Shown here: positions 1 through 7,886 of the stretch, in pieces
How the letters are laid out: each line of letters opens with the position of its first letter
Numbering within the stretch: the first letter of the stretch is position 1
From: an uncultured Bacilli bacterium
GTDB taxonomy: Bacteria > Bacillota_I > Bacilli_A > RF39 > UBA660
Assembly: GCA_934155185.1 (NCBI GenBank)
Contig: CAKPGT010000017.1
Location: forward strand, 1-20,251
Direction of reading: 5' to 3'
Length of the DNA: 20,251 bases
Made by a program: the position numbers and the translations under genes
Notes under the pieces: generated by a model
Seen by the model: the letters and a program-made list of their open reading frames with translations, nothing else
What the model was told of the DNA's origin: nothing
Databases searched by the model: none

Positions 1-353
<353 letters not shown>

Positions 354-410
354 CTATAATTTGTTGAACCATATTATCATGTTTTCGGAGAATTATTTCT
401 CTATATTTTA

Positions 411-512
411 TTGGTAACGATAGCAAAGTGGATACACCTGTTCCCATCTCGAACACAGAAGTTAAGCACTTTAACGCCGAAGATAGTGTAAGCGAAAATA
501 GGAAGTTGCCAA
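411..512 (+). rRNA. rrf: 5S ribosomal RNA (short form)
   Basis: The 5S core is recognisable by CCTGTTCCCATCTCGAACAC (438-457) followed by GAAGTTAAGC. Helix I closes the molecule: TTGGTAAC at 411-418 pairs with GTTGCCAA at 505-512, with one G-U wobble. The length of about 102 nt is clearly below the usual 115-120. The shortage lies in the 3' half, in the helix IV/V arm at about 481-503. It follows the 23S gene after a spacer of about 57 bp, which holds a small GAGAAT/ATTTCTC hairpin. No tRNA gene is seen in the spacer or immediately downstream. Confidence 0.9.
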
Positions 513-528
513 TTTTTTTTTGTATTAA

Positions 529-551
529 AAAAGAGACTCAAGGTCTCTTTT
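529..551 (+). terminator. Rho-independent terminator of the rRNA operon
   Basis: A perfect 9-bp stem AAAAGAGAC / GTCTCTTTT with a 5-nt loop ends in a T run, 16 bp after the 5S gene. Because the stem is flanked by A and T runs it could also stop transcription of the minus-strand gene at 619-786. Confidence 0.85.
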
Positions 552-618
552 AATTCTATACAATGAAAAAATGATAAAAAAGTTACTAAATAATCAGATT
601 TTAATTAAAAGGCAGTGT

Positions 619-786
619 TTATTTTTTTTCTAAACACTGCTCAATCATAGAAATAACTACATTATTAAAAGAAGTATTATTATCTTTCGCTATTTTCTCA
701 ATCTCCTTTATCAACTTTTCTTTTATGTATAGTGATTTATAGCCAGCCGGCTCCTTTTCCTTCGTTCTTTTTGGAACAAAAGCCAT
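619..786 (-). CDS. Small ribbon-helix-helix (Arc/CopG-type) DNA-binding protein
   Basis: This 55-aa protein has a basic N-terminus (FVPKRTKEKEP), a predicted beta strand (YKSLYIKE), helix A (LIKEIEKIAKDN) and helix B (SFNNVVISMIEQCLEK). This is the order of the ribbon-helix-helix fold, whose dimers bind operators through the paired strands. Such small proteins are usually autoregulators or antitoxins. The start is the second of two ATGs (784-786): the ribosome site AGGGGTG overlaps the first ATG (799-801) and lies 5-6 nt before the second. No toxin partner follows; the gene ends at the rRNA terminator. A palindrome at 834-853 upstream is a candidate operator. Family assignment is by pattern only. 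Confidence 0.75.
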   Translation of the reverse strand: MAFVPKRTKEKEPAGYKSLYIKEKLIKEIEKIAKDNNTSFNNVVISMIEQCLEKK

Positions 787-833
787 AATATCACCCCTCA
801 TATAAATTTTAATATATTAATATATAACATGAT

Positions 834-853
834 ATATCAGGAATTTCTGATAT
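834..853. promoter_or_regulatory. Palindrome between divergent small genes, candidate operator
   Basis: The inverted repeat is ATATCAG - 6 nt - CTGATAT, perfect over 7 bp per arm. It lies between the ribbon-helix-helix gene (minus) and the small ORF at 900 (plus), and it touches the -35 box of the plus promoter (853-858). That position would let the RHH protein repress one or both genes. Binding is inferred, not shown. Confidence 0.45.
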
Positions 854-881
854 TAACTTTATACCCGTATTACTATATAAT
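853..881 (+). promoter_or_regulatory. Sigma-A-type promoter for the small ORF at 900
   Basis: A -35 box TTAACT (853-858) and a perfect -10 box TATAAT (876-881) are separated by 17 bp. Transcription would begin near 888, leaving a leader of about 12 nt that is filled by the ribosome site AGAGG (888-892). Confidence 0.5.
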
Positions 882-899
882 TTTCCTAGAGGTATTTGT

Positions 900-1064
900 A
901 TGTTTTTTTCAGCTAGTAATATGTATTGTAAATATGTAATTGATATTTTGTGTTCAAATATAAAGAAACTTGTTAGCAAAAATGAAAGTTCTGATGTTTT
1001 AGATGATAAACTCTATGAGTCATATTTAGAGTTAGAAAAATTACTGGCGGTGGAATTTCACTAA
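900..1064 (+). CDS. Small hypothetical protein, 54 aa
   Basis: An ATG at 900 is preceded by AGAGG with a 7-nt gap and by a good promoter, so this short frame is probably translated. The product begins MFFSASNMYCKYV and ends in an acidic, leucine-rich helix (DKLYESYLELEKLL). It has no signal peptide or membrane segment. I do not recognise a family. It is divergent from the RHH gene and shares the intergenic palindrome with it, so the two may be co-regulated. It could also be a decayed remnant. Confidence 0.45.
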   Translation: MFFSASNMYCKYVIDILCSNIKKLVSKNESSDVLDDKLYESYLELEKLLAVEFH

Positions 1065-1130
1065 CTATTGTTATATTATATTTATTTTATGTGCATAATT
1101 TGTAACATTATGAAAAAATTGTATTTTATA

Positions 1131-1159
1131 TTGAAATAACAATTTTTTTTTAATATAAT
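1131..1159 (+). promoter_or_regulatory. Promoter of the tsaE-tsaB-rimI-tsaD operon
   Basis: TTGAAA (1131-1136), a 17-bp spacer and TATAAT (1154-1159) make a near-consensus housekeeping promoter. The predicted transcription start is about 1166. The -10 box overlaps the in-frame ATG at 1158, so that ATG cannot be the true start. The leader is only about 10 nt and contains the ribosome site GGTGA. Confidence 0.8.
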
Positions 1160-1175
1160 GGATATGGTGATAAGA

Positions 1176-1628
1176 ATGGAATATAAATATACATCAAATT
1201 CTGAAGAAGATACATTAGTACTTGCTCAGAACTTTGAATCTGAAAAATTTAAAAATATGGTTATATGTTTAATTGGTGAGCTTGGAAGTGGAAAAACAGT
1301 TTTTACTAAAGGCTTTGCAGGTGCATTAGGTATTGAAGAAAATATTACTTCTCCTACTTTTAATATAATTAAAGAATATCAATCAGGTGAAATGCCACTT
1401 TATCATATGGATGTTTATAGATTAGAGGGTAGTAACTGTGACCTTGGTATTGATGAATATATGAATATGGGCGGAATAACTATTATTGAGTGGGCAGATT
1501 TAATTAAAGATGAATTACCGGAGGAAAGATTAGAAATTAAATTCAAGATTGCTGGTGAAGAGAAAAGAATACTTACTATTACTCCTTATGGTAGCAAATA
1601 CGAGGATCTTTGTGAGGATGTAATTTGA
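1176..1628 (+). CDS. tsaE: tRNA t6A synthesis ATPase TsaE
   Basis: TsaE is the small ATPase that works with TsaB and TsaD to make N6-threonylcarbamoyl-adenosine at position 37 of ANN-decoding tRNAs. The 150-aa protein shows the Walker A loop GELGSGKT (residues 34-41), the family motif SPTFNIIKEY (59-68), HMDVYRL (77-83) and IIEWAD (103-108). The start at 1176 follows GGTGA by 5 nt; the two upstream ATGs in frame lie in or before the promoter -10 region. Its TGA stop overlaps the TTG start of tsaB, so translation of the two is coupled. Confidence 0.95.
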   Translation: MEYKYTSNSEEDTLVLAQNFESEKFKNMVICLIGELGSGKTVFTKGFAGALGIEENITSPTFNIIKEYQSGEMPLYHMDVYRLEGSNCDLGIDEYMNMGGITIIEWADLIKDELPEERLEIKFKIAGEEKRILTITPYGSKYEDLCEDVI

Positions 1629-2272
1629 TTACTCTTTTTATTGATTCATCTAGAAAAGACCTATCAGTCGTACTTGTTAAGTCAGATGAAATTATTTATA
1701 CTTCAAATATTAACTCATTTTATAGACATTCAAATTTTTTAATGAAAGAAATAGTTTGCGCTTTAAATAAAAATAGTTTAAAAATAAGTGATATAGATAA
1801 TATAGTTGTTTTAAATGGCCCTGGAAGCTTTACTGGTGTTAGAGTTGGTGTTATAGTATCTAAAACGCTAGCGTGGGCACTAAATAAAAAAATATATACT
1901 TTATCTACTCTTAAAGCTTTATCACTACAAGCAAATGAAAAGACTGTAATATCGGTAATTTCTGATAAACGTAATAGTGGATATGTTGGTGTCTATTGCA
2001 ATGATAATAATTTTGAGAAGTATCTTGATTTATCTTCTATTAAAGATATTGTGATTGATAAAAAAGTTACTATAGTTTGTTTTGATAGCGATGACTTTGT
2101 TAAATCAGTTTATGATTTATTATCAGAAAACAATAATGTTTCCTTAAAAATTATAGATGAGTATGATTATATGAAAGTTATAAATTATGCATTAAATAAT
2201 ACCCCGTTAAATCCACATTTAGTTAAACCTGTTTATATAAAACAAATCGATGCTGAAAAGAAATCTGTATGA
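1625..2272 (+). CDS. tsaB: tRNA t6A synthesis protein TsaB (YeaZ)
   Basis: TsaB is the inactive TsaD paralogue that holds the t6A complex together. The 215-aa product starts with the ASKHA-type strand MITLFIDSS and contains the family signature NGPGSFTGVRVG (64-75). The C-terminal part is more diverged, as is common. The start is TTG at 1625, supported by GAGG (1614-1617) with a 7-nt gap and by the frame-overlapping TGA of tsaE. Its stop overlaps the rimI start (ATGA at 2269). Confidence 0.93.
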   Translation: MITLFIDSSRKDLSVVLVKSDEIIYTSNINSFYRHSNFLMKEIVCALNKNSLKISDIDNIVVLNGPGSFTGVRVGVIVSKTLAWALNKKIYTLSTLKALSLQANEKTVISVISDKRNSGYVGVYCNDNNFEKYLDLSSIKDIVIDKKVTIVCFDSDDFVKSVYDLLSENNNVSLKIIDEYDYMKVINYALNNTPLNPHLVKPVYIKQIDAEKKSV

Positions 2273-2691
2273 TTAGAAATTATATTGAAAGTGATATAAC
2301 AGAAATTACTAAATTAGGCAGTTTTTTGCATAAGAACTATAAGTTTAAATTAGATGTATTTTCGAAGTGCTTAGTTTGTATATTGAAAGAAAAATTAGTA
2401 GGTTTTATTGTATACTCTATTATGTATGAAAGAGCCGAAATTATAGATATAGTAGTTGACCCAGATTATAGGGAAAGAGGATATGGTAAATGTCTAATTA
2501 GTGAAGCATTAGATGAGATAAAGAATAATAAGTGTCAAAATGTCACTTTAGAAGTAAGTTCTGGTAATGATGCTGCTATAAAGTTTTATTCTAATTTTGG
2601 ATTTAAGAAAGTAAGAGAGATTAAAAACTATTATTTTGATATAGAAAGTAATGTTTTCCATGATGCGTATTTAATGGAGCTGAAATTTTAG
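2269..2691 (+). CDS. rimI: GNAT N-acetyltransferase, RimI-type
   Basis: This 140-aa GNAT-fold acetyltransferase carries the acetyl-CoA loop RERGYGKCL at about residues 68-76 and the C-terminal motif NDAAIKFYSNFGF. In low-GC Gram-positives RimI (acetylation of ribosomal protein S18) is commonly encoded between tsaB and tsaD, exactly as here. The substrate is inferred from that position; other GNAT substrates are possible. It overlaps tsaB by 4 nt. Confidence 0.88.
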   Translation: MIRNYIESDITEITKLGSFLHKNYKFKLDVFSKCLVCILKEKLVGFIVYSIMYERAEIIDIVVDPDYRERGYGKCLISEALDEIKNNKCQNVTLEVSSGNDAAIKFYSNFGFKKVREIKNYYFDIESNVFHDAYLMELKF

Positions 2692-2702
2692 AGGTGGTAA
2701 TA

Positions 2703-3719
2703 TTGAAAGATATAAATATATTTGCTATAGAAACTAGTTGTGATGAAACTAGTTGTAGTATTATTAAAAATGGATGTATTGATGTTGCAACAGTTATATT
2801 ATCGCAAATAGATATACATAAAAAATATGGTGGTGTTGTTCCAGAGATAGCTAGCAGGAGCCATACGGAAGCTATTACATTGGTATTTGAAGAAACTTTA
2901 AAAAAAGCTAATATGACATTTGATGATATAGATTTAATCGCTGTTACGTATGGGCCAGGGTTAAATGGTTCTTTATTAGTTGGTATTGAAGCTGCTAAGG
3001 CACTTAGCCTTGCAACAGGAAAACCATTAATACCAGTTAATCATATGGCAGGGCATATATATGCTAATAAGTTTGTTGGTGAGTTTAAATTTCCACTTTT
3101 AGCATTAGTTGTTTCTGGTGGACATACCGAAATTATATATATGGATAAAGAATATTCATTTAAAAAAATTGGTGGTACTTTAGATGATTCCATTGGTGAA
3201 GCATATGATAAAGTTGCGAGGGTAGTTGGCGTTCCTTATCCTGGCGGACCTTTAATGGATAAGATGGCACATACTGGTAAGCACGCGTATAATCTTCCAA
3301 CACCTAAAGATGATAGTTCTTATGATTTTAGTTTTAGTGGTATAAAAAGTGCAGTAATTAACTTAGTTCATAATGAAAAACAACGTGGTAGGGAAATTAA
3401 TAAAGAAGATTTAGCTACTTCATTTCAGGAAACCGTTGTCGATATATTAGTTAAAAAAACGGTTAGAGCAATAAAAGAGTATAATGTTAAACAACTTTTA
3501 GTTGCAGGTGGCGTTTCTGCTAATACTGGTTTAAGAAATGCATTAGATAATGCTTGTAAAGAACTTAATGTTGAACTATTAAAACCTGAAATAAAGTATT
3601 GTACAGATAATGCTGCCATGATAGGCGCAGCAGCATATCATGCATATTTAAGAGGAAATAGGGCAGATTTTACATTAGATCCTAACCCAGGTTTAGACTT
3701 AGATAAGGAGAGCATTTAA
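2703..3719 (+). CDS. tsaD: tRNA threonylcarbamoyltransferase TsaD
   Basis: TsaD transfers the threonylcarbamoyl group to tRNA A37. The 338-aa protein has the N-terminal ETSCDETS motif (10-17), the metal-binding HMAGH (H114, H118), the nucleotide-binding VVSGGHTEI, a SFSGIKSAV segment and the C-terminal LLVAGGVSAN and CTDNAAMIGAAA motifs. Length is normal. The GTG at 2694 is part of the ribosome site GAGGTG (2691-2696); the TTG at 2703, 6 nt further on, is the better start. The stop is 1 bp before the pilin-like gene, whose ribosome site AAGGAGAG lies inside tsaD. Confidence 0.96.
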   Translation: MKDINIFAIETSCDETSCSIIKNGCIDVATVILSQIDIHKKYGGVVPEIASRSHTEAITLVFEETLKKANMTFDDIDLIAVTYGPGLNGSLLVGIEAAKALSLATGKPLIPVNHMAGHIYANKFVGEFKFPLLALVVSGGHTEIIYMDKEYSFKKIGGTLDDSIGEAYDKVARVVGVPYPGGPLMDKMAHTGKHAYNLPTPKDDSSYDFSFSGIKSAVINLVHNEKQRGREINKEDLATSFQETVVDILVKKTVRAIKEYNVKQLLVAGGVSANTGLRNALDNACKELNVELLKPEIKYCTDNAAMIGAAAYHAYLRGNRADFTLDPNPGLDLDKESI

Positions 3720-3720
3720 T

Positions 3721-4116
3721 ATGAAAAATAATAAAGGTTTTACATTAGTAGAGTTATTAGCTATCGTTGTTATATTAGCTCTTATAATTTTAATAGCAGC
3801 ACCAAGTATGACAAATCAAATAAAGAAAAAGGAAAACACTGACCAAACCATACTAGATGAAAAGATATATAATGCTTCCCGTATGTTTGCTACTAAATAT
3901 TATGCTGCCGATATAGTTAACGGTAATCCTTTTTCTTTCACCCTTCAGGATTTAGAAGATGATGGATTACTTGATTTAAAAGGAAAATGTAGTGATAAAA
4001 TGAGTGAGAAGATAAATTACATAGTGAGTGAGAAGATAAATAACGGAAAAAGATATAACTTTTACAAAATTAAAGACGACGACTGTGCCTCAGATAATAT
4101 AGGTAGTGAAAGCTAG
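3721..4116 (+). CDS. Type IV pilin-like protein
   Basis: The N-terminus MKNNKG/FTLVELL is a class III prepilin signal: a short basic leader, a glycine at the prepilin peptidase cut, then phenylalanine, with glutamate at mature position 5 and a hydrophobic helix to about residue 28. The remaining 100 residues form a small hydrophilic domain with C-terminal cysteines. The gene is the last of the t6A operon, and no pilus ATPase, platform or peptidase gene is in the window. An 8-residue unit is tandemly duplicated at 4000-4047 (MSEKINYI, VSEKINNG). It could be a pilin, a minor pilin or a competence-type pseudopilin. Confidence 0.82.
   Translation: MKNNKGFTLVELLAIVVILALIILIAAPSMTNQIKKKENTDQTILDEKIYNASRMFATKYYAADIVNGNPFSFTLQDLEDDGLLDLKGKCSDKMSEKINYIVSEKINNGKRYNFYKIKDDDCASDNIGSES
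4000..4047 (+). repeat. Two in-frame 24-bp tandem repeats in the pilin-like gene
   Basis: Units 4000-4023 and 4024-4047 share GTGAGAAGATAAAT and differ at only a few bases, mainly at the ends. The duplication keeps the frame and adds eight residues to the surface domain. Confidence 0.75.
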
Positions 4117-4130
4117 CCTATAATTAATAT

Positions 4131-4178
4131 AAAAAGACTGTAGGAAACTATTTATTTAATTCCCAGGCAGTCTTTTTT
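4131..4178. terminator. Bidirectional terminator between the pilin-like gene and the 573-aa regulator
   Basis: AAAAAGACTG (4131-4140) pairs with CAGTCTTTTT (4168-4177), with an inner GGAA/TTCC pairing. A and T runs flank the stem, so it works on both strands. It serves the plus operon and the minus-strand gene ending at 4183. Confidence 0.8.
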
Positions 4179-4182
4179 GTTA

Positions 4183-5904
4183 TTATTCCTTCACTATAGG
4201 TTCAAAATTACTTATAGCGTCCGTTAACTTAGGATGTCTAATTACAAAATGAATTGTAGGATTAGAGCTTTTAGATAGTATTACAAGACTATCTTTTATA
4301 ATTGTAATATTTATATTATTAAATGTTTTGTAATTATTTATAATTAAATTATAATTTTTATTTTCTTTAGCAAACTTCTTTGTTAATTTTAAGTGTTCTA
4401 AATACTCTTCATAACTATAGCTTATTTTTTTACTAAAAAACATATTTTCAAGGGATAAGCTAATGTCACCTTCTAGAATGTCATTTTTTGAAACATTGAA
4501 GATATTATCATTTATCTTGTTCTTATCTAATATCGATTTTATATTTTCCCTCTCTTTATTTTTATATGAAATTACACTTTCTATATCTTTTTTTGAAACT
4601 TTGCATCTTTTAAGTATTTTTAATAATAGTTCATCAGAAATAGTAAATAGTGGAAGTGATGATAATATCCTTTTTCTTTCTTTATTAATTTTTATACTAT
4701 TTATTAAAAACTCTTTGTATTTTTCTGAATTTTCCTCCTTATAGATTTCCATAAGAGGGTTTGCTTTTTTCAAAATTAAATTTGCTTTTTCTTTATAATA
4801 CTTAATTTCCTTAGCATTACTTGTTACATAATATTTTCCTTTACTATGGTAGCCTTTTATACATTCTCCAGTAAGTATAACGCTTCCTGATGTATAATTA
4901 ATATGTTCATATATACTATTTTTCTTATCCTTTATGTAGTAAGGAGATATTTGTCCAGTCATGTATATAGGAACCCAACTTTCAAGACCAAGCATCATTT
5001 CATTAAAGGGTCTATCTATATTATGAATTATATTTAAATTTAGTCCCTTTTTAAGACTCATAGCTACTCCAAACATCCATTTTTTTCCGAAATCAGTGTC
5101 TTTTGCCATATCCTCCATTGGCATATCACTACACATGAATATATCTTCTTTTGATTTAGATAATACAGTTGCCTTGAAAAAGTCAAGTTCTGCTTTTTTC
5201 ATCTCTTCTAATCCATAATAATTTTTACGTCTAGCCTTATAAAAAGGTATAGTTGGTACTTTTAGTTCATCAAATTTAATGGCTTTTATGTAGTCATTTA
5301 GGTTGAATTCGTCAAGTTTGTTTAAAAAGTTGCTAACGCTTGCTTCCTCTTGCTCATTTTTATTATTTATCAGCCAATTAAATAGTGTATCATATAAATT
5401 TTCATTACTTTCTGTGCATCCTGTTAAACTTAGTATTGTTTTTTTATCATTAGCAGTATTAAATTTATTTATGACATAGTTACAAACTTTTTTTATAAAT
5501 TCATTAGGATCGGACGGCTTTGTTTTGCCATATCTTATTCTTGATATATGTGATGCATCAAATACGATGTATTTCGACATGTCATTTGTATTAATATTTA
5601 AAGTAGATATCAAATTATTTAAGTTTTTGCTGAAGTTGTCATAATCAAATGAATTTTTATTTGATACGCTTTGATTAAGCTTTTTTAAGACGTCCTCCTT
5701 ACTATACTTAACTTTGCTGCTTTGGCTAATAACATAAATACCATTTGCAATATCTTTGATTTGTTTACTATTTTCTTTTGGCGTTCTTTTTCCGCTTCTA
5801 TATCTGCTTATTACTGATTCTGATATCTTGGATGCTTCGGATAAATTTTTTGAAGAGCAGTTTAATTCCTTCAAATAAAAATTTAGAATTTCCTTGAAAG
5901 TCAT
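4183..5904 (-). CDS. Large regulator with two helix-turn-helix regions, unknown family
   Basis: The 573-aa protein has an XRE-like helix-turn-helix at about residues 17-58 (SEASKISESVISRYRSGKRT is its core) and a second one at about 92-146 (SKYIVFDASHISRIRYGKTK). Residues about 212-345 form a conserved-looking core with EDIFMCSDMPMEDMA, HNIDRPFNEMM and a SGSVILTGECIKGY stretch. The C-terminal third is lysine-rich and less distinctive. No membrane segment is seen, so it is probably a cytoplasmic DNA-binding regulator with a large effector domain. The start ATG has GGTGAG 6 nt upstream. A truncated relative lies at 20004-20251. I do not recognise a named function for the core. Confidence 0.8.
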   Translation of the reverse strand: MTFKEILNFYLKELNCSSKNLSEASKISESVISRYRSGKRTPKENSKQIKDIANGIYVISQSSKVKYSKEDVLKKLNQSVSNKNSFDYDNFSKNLNNLISTLNINTNDMSKYIVFDASHISRIRYGKTKPSDPNEFIKKVCNYVINKFNTANDKKTILSLTGCTESNENLYDTLFNWLINNKNEQEEASVSNFLNKLDEFNLNDYIKAIKFDELKVPTIPFYKARRKNYYGLEEMKKAELDFFKATVLSKSKEDIFMCSDMPMEDMAKDTDFGKKWMFGVAMSLKKGLNLNIIHNIDRPFNEMMLGLESWVPIYMTGQISPYYIKDKKNSIYEHINYTSGSVILTGECIKGYHSKGKYYVTSNAKEIKYYKEKANLILKKANPLMEIYKEENSEKYKEFLINSIKINKERKRILSSLPLFTISDELLLKILKRCKVSKKDIESVISYKNKERENIKSILDKNKINDNIFNVSKNDILEGDISLSLENMFFSKKISYSYEEYLEHLKLTKKFAKENKNYNLIINNYKTFNNINITIIKDSLVILSKSSNPTIHFVIRHPKLTDAISNFEPIVKE

Positions 5905-5925
5905 ATAGCACTCACCTCAAAAATA

Positions 5926-5954
5926 ATTATACAGTATAAACGTGATATATGCAA
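5926..5954 (-). promoter_or_regulatory. Promoter of the 573-aa regulator gene
   Basis: Read on the minus strand, TTGCAT (5954-5949) and TATAAT (5931-5926) are 17 bp apart. Transcription would start near 5919, giving a leader of about 15 nt. The promoter is divergent from the one at 5997-6025, so the regulator could control its neighbour. Confidence 0.7.
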
Positions 5955-5996
5955 AAAAAGTTGCCACTAAAAGCATTGATTTAAATGGCAAGTTAA

Positions 5997-6025
5997 TTGT
6001 TGATAGCATTAATTTTAATTATAAT
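5997..6025 (+). promoter_or_regulatory. Promoter of the membrane-protein operon 6041-9050
   Basis: TTGTTG (5997-6002), a 17-bp spacer and TATAAT (6020-6025) predict a start near 6032. The promoter lies inside the longest open frame (which could start at GTG 5942), and so argues for the downstream GTG at 6041. Confidence 0.65.
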
Positions 6026-6040
6026 GATTATAGGAGAGAG

Positions 6041-7159
6041 GTGTTTGAAATAAAAAACAATTTTTTTAAAGACAATAAAAACATTATAATAGCAGGTTTA
6101 ATAATTATAATTGTTGTTTTTAGGTTCTTAAACTACAATAAGGAAAATAAAAAAGAACCTATATCTACTAAAAATGATGTCAAACTAAAAATTAGAGAAA
6201 GTGAGATAAATAAATTAAGCTTAGAAGATTATGGAAATGATGTCTTTACAATGAAAAAGCCTAAAGGCTGGAGTGTAGATGCTGCAGGTTCTGGAATTTA
6301 CTATGCTATTAGGGTATATGATCCTAATAATAGTATTAATCAGGTATTTTTGATGCTTAAAATGCAACCACTATTAAAGTCTGAGGCAGGTAAAGCAAAG
6401 TGGCAGGAATATTATAAGTTAGCTGGTAGTGATCCAAAATATAAAGTGTTTGCTGATGCTGTTGTTTTAGATAATCCAACTACAGAAGGCTTCTATCAAA
6501 AATTTAATGATATATCAGCTTATATGAATAATATTGAGCCTACTTTATCAGCATTTAAATTTCCTGCTTTTAATAATTTTAGTAAGCAGGAAGAATTTGA
6601 GTCAAATGCTAGCATGAAAAGTGTTTCACTAGACAGTAAAACTCTTAGAGCAACATTTAGTGATAATAATGGTACTAATGGTGAAGGATTATTTATGGCC
6701 TCAATAGTTAATTTTGGAAATCAAACTCAAGGCGGAGTAGATATGCTTTATTACATGATATATGATATAGCTGCTGTAACATCTGTAAATAATGAATTTA
6801 TAAATTATAAAGATATATTATTAGATTCACTAAAAACCATAGATTTTAAAAGTGAGTATGTTAAAAAGACAATAGATGATGGTAATGCTCAAACAAAACA
6901 AGCTTTAGCGTTAAGCGCTTCTGTTCAGAAAGCTTTTGATTCATATATGAGTGCTTGGGAAAACAGACAAAAAACCTATGACATAATTAGTCAGAAACAA
7001 AGTGATGCAACACTTGGATATGAAAGAGTGTATGATACTACTAATGGTGATATTTATAAAGCCTATAACGGATTTACTGATGATTATGATGGTGAAAGAT
7101 ATAAGTCTGTAACTGATGAGATGTATACAAATAAAATAAATGGTTATATTGAAAAATGA
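6041..7159 (+). CDS. Membrane-anchored extracytoplasmic protein, unknown function
   Basis: With a GTG start at 6041 the product is 372 aa. It has a short basic N-terminus, one hydrophobic anchor at about residues 14-31 (IIIAGLIIIIVVF) and a large soluble domain that should face outside. The soluble part has a segment of the kind YGNDVFTMKKPKGWSV, resembling the opening of PsbP-like domains, and a polar helical C-terminus rich in Q, D and Y. The start is chosen because AGGAG lies 4 nt upstream and the promoter at 5997-6025 sits inside any longer frame. The next gene follows 24 bp later with its own GGAGG, so the three genes to 9050 probably form one operon. Confidence 0.75.
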   Translation: MFEIKNNFFKDNKNIIIAGLIIIIVVFRFLNYNKENKKEPISTKNDVKLKIRESEINKLSLEDYGNDVFTMKKPKGWSVDAAGSGIYYAIRVYDPNNSINQVFLMLKMQPLLKSEAGKAKWQEYYKLAGSDPKYKVFADAVVLDNPTTEGFYQKFNDISAYMNNIEPTLSAFKFPAFNNFSKQEEFESNASMKSVSLDSKTLRATFSDNNGTNGEGLFMASIVNFGNQTQGGVDMLYYMIYDIAAVTSVNNEFINYKDILLDSLKTIDFKSEYVKKTIDDGNAQTKQALALSASVQKAFDSYMSAWENRQKTYDIISQKQSDATLGYERVYDTTNGDIYKAYNGFTDDYDGERYKSVTDEMYTNKINGYIEK

Positions 7160-7183
7160 TGAATAAACTAGGGAGGAAAAAAT

Positions 7184-7885
7184 ATGGCATTAATTAAATG
7201 TCCTGAATGCAACAATAACATAAGTGATCAGGCTGATACTTGCCCTAAATGTGGGTATGAGTTAAATAAAAAGAGTTCAGGTAGCAGTAACAATAAAAAA
7301 ACATTTAACAATAAGGGAAATTTTAAATATTTAATTATAATAGCTATCATAGCAGTAGCCTTTATATACTTTGGTCAGACTAAGGAAAGTAATGGTGGAA
7401 ATATTGATGGAACAACTAAACCATCATCAAATAATGGATACTTAGTTTATAGTGATAATAATTTAGGTATATCATTTGAATACCCAGATGGTTACAAAAT
7501 TACAAAAGATAAAGATGGCTTTATCTATGTGTCTAGAAGCGTTAATAATTCTAATGCAGTAATTCCTTATGTAATATTAGGAAGGTATGAAAAATATAAC
7601 AATTCTGTACAATTTTTAAATAATTTTACTGATTATATGAGAAAAAATTACACTGACCTTAAACTTACAATAGATTTAGTATCCGGTAATATTGGTGATA
7701 AATTAGTATATGGAGTTGCTTACAATTATACTTCAAATGGACACCTAATAGTTGATAATAGATATGCTACTGTAATTAATAATATGGTATATATGATCGG
7801 TTCTAAAGAAGAAAATACTAATAGTACAGAGGTTAATAACCTAGTAGAACAGATTATTAAAACATTAACTGTAGGAGGTGCTTAA
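7184..7885 (+). CDS. Zinc-ribbon membrane protein with PsbP-like outer domain
   Basis: The 233-aa protein starts with a cytoplasmic zinc ribbon (C6, C9, C20, C23), followed by a serine/asparagine linker, one transmembrane helix at about 49-64 and an outer domain of about 140 residues beginning YLVYSDNNLGISFEYPDGY. That last pattern is typical of PsbP-like lipid- or ligand-binding folds, an assignment made by resemblance only. The first 17 bases of the gene are identical to those of the next gene, so the two zinc ribbons are probably duplicates. The ribosome site is GGGAGG about 7 nt upstream. Confidence 0.78.
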   Translation: MALIKCPECNNNISDQADTCPKCGYELNKKSSGSSNNKKTFNNKGNFKYLIIIAIIAVAFIYFGQTKESNGGNIDGTTKPSSNNGYLVYSDNNLGISFEYPDGYKITKDKDGFIYVSRSVNNSNAVIPYVILGRYEKYNNSVQFLNNFTDYMRKNYTDLKLTIDLVSGNIGDKLVYGVAYNYTSNGHLIVDNRYATVINNMVYMIGSKEENTNSTEVNNLVEQIIKTLTVGGA

Positions 7886-7886
7886 A

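Noticed and set aside
5942..6040. A 33-residue N-terminal extension of the membrane protein from a GTG at 5942
   Set aside because: No ribosome site precedes it and a TTGTTG-N17-TATAAT promoter lies within it. The GTG at 6041 with AGGAG upstream is better.
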